Shown: positions 44,510 to 46,841 of the stretch, piece after piece
How the letters are laid out: every line of letters begins with the position of its first letter
Numbering within the stretch: position 1 is the first letter of the stretch
Source of the DNA: Candidatus Margulisiibacteriota bacterium
GTDB taxonomy: Bacteria > Margulisbacteria > Marinamargulisbacteria > UBA817
Reading direction: 5' to 3'
DNA: 46,841 nucleotides
Assembly: GCA_016779165.1 (NCBI GenBank)
Contig: JADHOE010000007.1
Coordinates: 1 to 46,841, forward strand
The notes under the pieces: generated by a model
The model's database searches: none
The model's input: only the letters and a program-made list of their open reading frames with translations
Told to the model about the DNA's origin: nothing
Position numbers and translations under genes: made by a program

Positions 44510-45992
44510 AACACAGGTGTATTTAATTGGCGCAGGTGCTGGGGATCCAGAGTTAATTACACAAAAAGCCTGCCGTGCATTACAGTTAGTGGATGTGGTG
44601 CTGTATGATTACTTGGTGCACCCAAACATTGTGATGATGGCGACTCGGGCACAAAAAATTTGTGTTGGTAAAAAAAAGGGCGCACATTCTACCCAGCAAC
44701 CCAACATTAATGCGTTGTTGGTGTCGCATGCAAAAAAAGGCCACATTGTTGCTCGATTGAAGGGGGGGGACCCCATGATTTTTGGGCGATGCGGCGAAGA
44801 AATGGCGGCATTATTTTCTGAAGGCATACCGTATGAAATTATTCCTGGCATAACGTCTGCAATTTCGGCACCCACATATGCCGGTATCCCAATTACGCAT
44901 CGGGATTGTTCACATAGTGTGGCGTTTGTTACGGCTACACGGGCAAATGATATTGAAACCATTGCGTTTCCCAATGCAGATACCTTGGTGATGATGATGT
45001 CACTGTTGCGGTTGCCCAGCATTATAGCGCGGCTTGCAGAGGTGCGCCCCTTGGATACCCCCGTTGCTATTATTGAGTCTGGAACATACGCAAGCGAAAA
45101 AATAGTCACTGGCACACTTGAAACCATAGTGGGGTTGCAAGAATCGGCACAGTTGAAGCCCCCAGCGTTGATTGTTGTTGGCAAGGTGGTTGATCTTCGT
45201 TCCCAATGCCGTTGGCGGGATCATTTGCCATTGCGCCATCAGCGTTTTGTTATATTTCGGCCACCCCATCAACAATCAGCGTTGGTCGATGGCTTGTCGT
45301 TGTGGGGGGCAGAAGTGGTTACCCTTTCATTAAATCATATTGTGCCTGCCCCTGATTGTTTGGCACCTGTGGATTTGACGGCAATTACATGGCTGGTATT
45401 TACCAGTGATAATGGTGTTCGCGCGTTTTTTTCCGGTTTATTGAATAAACAGTGTGATATTCGTTCGTGCAAGAATGCTCGAATTCTTGCCATTGGGCCA
45501 AAAACAAAGGCTGCCTTGATGGCGCATGGGGTAACACCAGATCTTATGCCAGAGGTTGCCACCAGCGACGGTGTGATTGCGACATTAAAACAAACACTAT
45601 CAACCCGTGACCATGTGCTGATTCCGACATCGTCAGAGGCGGATGATGCATTGCTTGACTTAAGAACAACGGGTGCAACAGTGACCAAAATTGTTGGGTA
45701 TGCCAATCATGCGCCGAACGATATTCAAGTGATGCTGGATTGGATTAAACAAAGCGATACAATGATATTTATGAACGCAGCATCGGTTAAACGATTGCAT
45801 GCGCATTACCCTAAAATGAGCGAGCATTTGGCCATAAGCATTGGGCCAAAGACAACTGCGGAACTTCAGCGTTGCGGTGTTGATCAGGTGCTAGAATCCA
45901 AGGAGGCATCAATCGATGGGGTAATTGATATTGCCTTGGCGCATGAATGGGCTGGCACTAAACCAAATGGGCATGATAAAGTAGGGGCATGA
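44502..45992 (+). CDS. Uroporphyrinogen-III C-methyltransferase / uroporphyrinogen-III synthase fusion
   Basis: Two-domain protein, 496 aa. Residues 1 to about 240 are CobA/SUMT: LIGAGAGDPELIT, KGGDPMIFGRCGEE, PGITSAISAPTYAGIPITHR, making precorrin-2 from uroporphyrinogen III. Residues about 250-496 are HemD: LVFTSDNGVRAFF, AIGPKTKAAL, and IFMNAASVKRL with AISIGPKTTAEL, which closes and flips ring D. The fused form is common in several phyla. A run of eight G lies at 44762-44769. It overlaps hemC by 8 nt and hemL by 4 nt. Confidence 0.93.
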   Translation: MRKTQVYLIGAGAGDPELITQKACRALQLVDVVLYDYLVHPNIVMMATRAQKICVGKKKGAHSTQQPNINALLVSHAKKGHIVARLKGGDPMIFGRCGEEMAALFSEGIPYEIIPGITSAISAPTYAGIPITHRDCSHSVAFVTATRANDIETIAFPNADTLVMMMSLLRLPSIIARLAEVRPLDTPVAIIESGTYASEKIVTGTLETIVGLQESAQLKPPALIVVGKVVDLRSQCRWRDHLPLRHQRFVIFRPPHQQSALVDGLSLWGAEVVTLSLNHIVPAPDCLAPVDLTAITWLVFTSDNGVRAFFSGLLNKQCDIRSCKNARILAIGPKTKAALMAHGVTPDLMPEVATSDGVIATLKQTLSTRDHVLIPTSSEADDALLDLRTTGATVTKIVGYANHAPNDIQVMLDWIKQSDTMIFMNAASVKRLHAHYPKMSEHLAISIGPKTTAELQRCGVDQVLESKEASIDGVIDIALAHEWAGTKPNGHDKVGA

Positions 45993-46841
45993 AAACAACC
46001 ATTTCGGCGTTTGACGAAGCAAGTGATGTTCTGGTTGGTGGGGTCAATAGCCCCGTTCGGGCATACAATAGTGTGGGCGGGGAGCCGGTATTCTTATCAT
46101 CAGGCAAGGGCGCGAACGTAACCAGCATTGATGGTAAATCATATATTGATTATGTGCTATCTTATGGCCCATTATTGGCGGGACATGCGCCAGATAGTCT
46201 TATTGCAGATGTCCATAATACCTTAATTAAAGGAACAACCTTTGGGGCCCCAACAAAAAAAGAAACTGCATTGGCAAAATCGATTCGACGTTTTTTTCCA
46301 TCTTGCGAGAAAATTCGCTTGGTAAATTCTGGTACAGAAGCGACCATGAGCGCGATTCGTCTTGCAAGAGGGGCAACCAAGCGCGATATTATTATTAAAT
46401 TTGATGGCCATTACCATGGCCATGTGGATGCATTATTGGTGGCTGCGGGGTCTGGTGGGTTGACGCTTGGTAAGCCCAGCAGTTCAGGGATCCCTGACGA
46501 TGTAACAAAAAATACACGAGTTTTGCCCTTCAATAACACCACTGCCATTGTTGAGTGTTTTAAAGAAGAAGGGAATCGGATTGCGGCCATTATTATGGAG
46601 CCAGTGTGTGGGAATATGGGGGTTGTGTTGCCTGATGCATCGTTTTTAGATGCATGTGTCGCCCAGTGCAAGGCACATGGCGCATTGTTGATTTTTGATG
46701 AAGTGATGACAGGTTTTCGTGCGGGTAAGCATGGTGCTCAAGGGGTTTACAATGTCACCCCTGACATTACATGCCTTGGAAAAGTCATTGGTGGCGGCTT
46801 GCCATGTGCGGCCTATGGTGGCAGGGCGGACATCATGAACC
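45989..46841 (+). CDS. hemL: Glutamate-1-semialdehyde aminomutase (3' end beyond window)
   Basis: PLP enzyme that converts glutamate-1-semialdehyde to 5-aminolevulinate, after HemA. The frame is open from ATG 45989 (overlaps the previous stop as ATGA) to the window end, about 284 codons of an expected 420-430. Visible: GGVNSPVRAYNSVGG, VNSGTEATMSAIRLARG, FDGHYHGHVDALL, FDEVMTGFR, and PLP-binding Lys265 in LGKVIGGGLP, the position seen in E. coli HemL. It confirms the C5 route in this operon. Confidence 0.95.
   Translation, partial: MKTTISAFDEASDVLVGGVNSPVRAYNSVGGEPVFLSSGKGANVTSIDGKSYIDYVLSYGPLLAGHAPDSLIADVHNTLIKGTTFGAPTKKETALAKSIRRFFPSCEKIRLVNSGTEATMSAIRLARGATKRDIIIKFDGHYHGHVDALLVAAGSGGLTLGKPSSSGIPDDVTKNTRVLPFNNTTAIVECFKEEGNRIAAIIMEPVCGNMGVVLPDASFLDACVAQCKAHGALLIFDEVMTGFRAGKHGAQGVYNVTPDITCLGKVIGGGLPCAAYGGRADIMN

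Noticed and set aside
44609-45184. 191-codon minus-strand open frame inside cobA-hemD
   Set aside because: Antisense to conserved CobA motifs; no recognisable domain or ribosome-binding site.

Overview
This is a gene-dense, AT-leaning bacterial chromosome segment made almost entirely of core metabolism and cell-envelope genes. It contains no rRNA, tRNA, CRISPR array, prophage or insertion sequence that I can see. The cell is diderm: there is an outer-membrane porin with a C-terminal Phe, LPS-export genes (lptB, an lptF/lptG permease) and a GnnA-like sugar dehydrogenase. It also carries genes typical of Firmicutes-style bacteria: the pncC-recA-rny-ymdB block, a CdaA-type diadenylate cyclase and a SigB/SigF-type sigma factor. 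With the ThiD2-ThiE and CobA-HemD fusions, this mosaic suggests an uncultured early-branching diderm lineage such as Margulisbacteria. That placement is an inference from gene content, not a measured one.

Layout: (1) 2-1614, the end of an F-type ATP synthase operon (atpD, atpC), running into yraN on the opposite strand. (2) 2066-4585, an unusual NDH-2 NADH dehydrogenase fused to a cyclic-nucleotide-binding domain and TPRs. (3) 4699-10641, a fatty-acid operon rpmF-plsX-fabH-fabD-fabG-acpP-fabF-rnhB behind a near-consensus promoter. (4) 15122-10638 (minus), an overlapping operon panD-lysA-dacA-panB-cysS whose promoter predicts a leaderless mRNA. (5) 18152-15190 (minus), the accessory pair: a class I terpene synthase with a long N-terminal extension, and a membrane sensor ending at its His-containing dimerisation helices. 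(6) 23633-18215 (minus), thiD2E-valS-folC-rdgB, with a small heat-shock-like gene upstream. (7) 24335-26423, a degenerate TroA/ZnuA-like protein and a porin. (8) 28180-26442 (minus), a sigma factor translationally coupled to a double hot-dog protein. (9) 28276-35610, a peptidoglycan operon in which murE is fused to a degraded murF-like half, then mraY, murD, ftsW, murG and the GnnA-like gene. (10) 35706-42568, metK-pncC-recA-rny-ymdB-lptB-lptF/G. (11) 42636 to the window end, tetrapyrrole genes hemA-hemC-cobA/hemD-hemL, again with a promoter predicting a leaderless start.

The genes cover ATP synthesis and NADH oxidation, membrane lipid synthesis, CoA precursors (panB, panD), lysine/DAP use (lysA and DAP-type murE), peptidoglycan precursor assembly, LPS export and tetrapyrrole synthesis. 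Genes inside operons commonly overlap by 1-61 nt. Convergent genes overlap or nearly touch, with no clear intrinsic terminators. The points most worth following up are the terpene synthase and its truncated sensor neighbour, the MurE/pseudo-MurF fusion, the NDH-2/CNB/TPR fusion, the double hot-dog protein with split catalytic residues, the altered RHR motif in the diadenylate cyclase, and the two predicted leaderless promoters.
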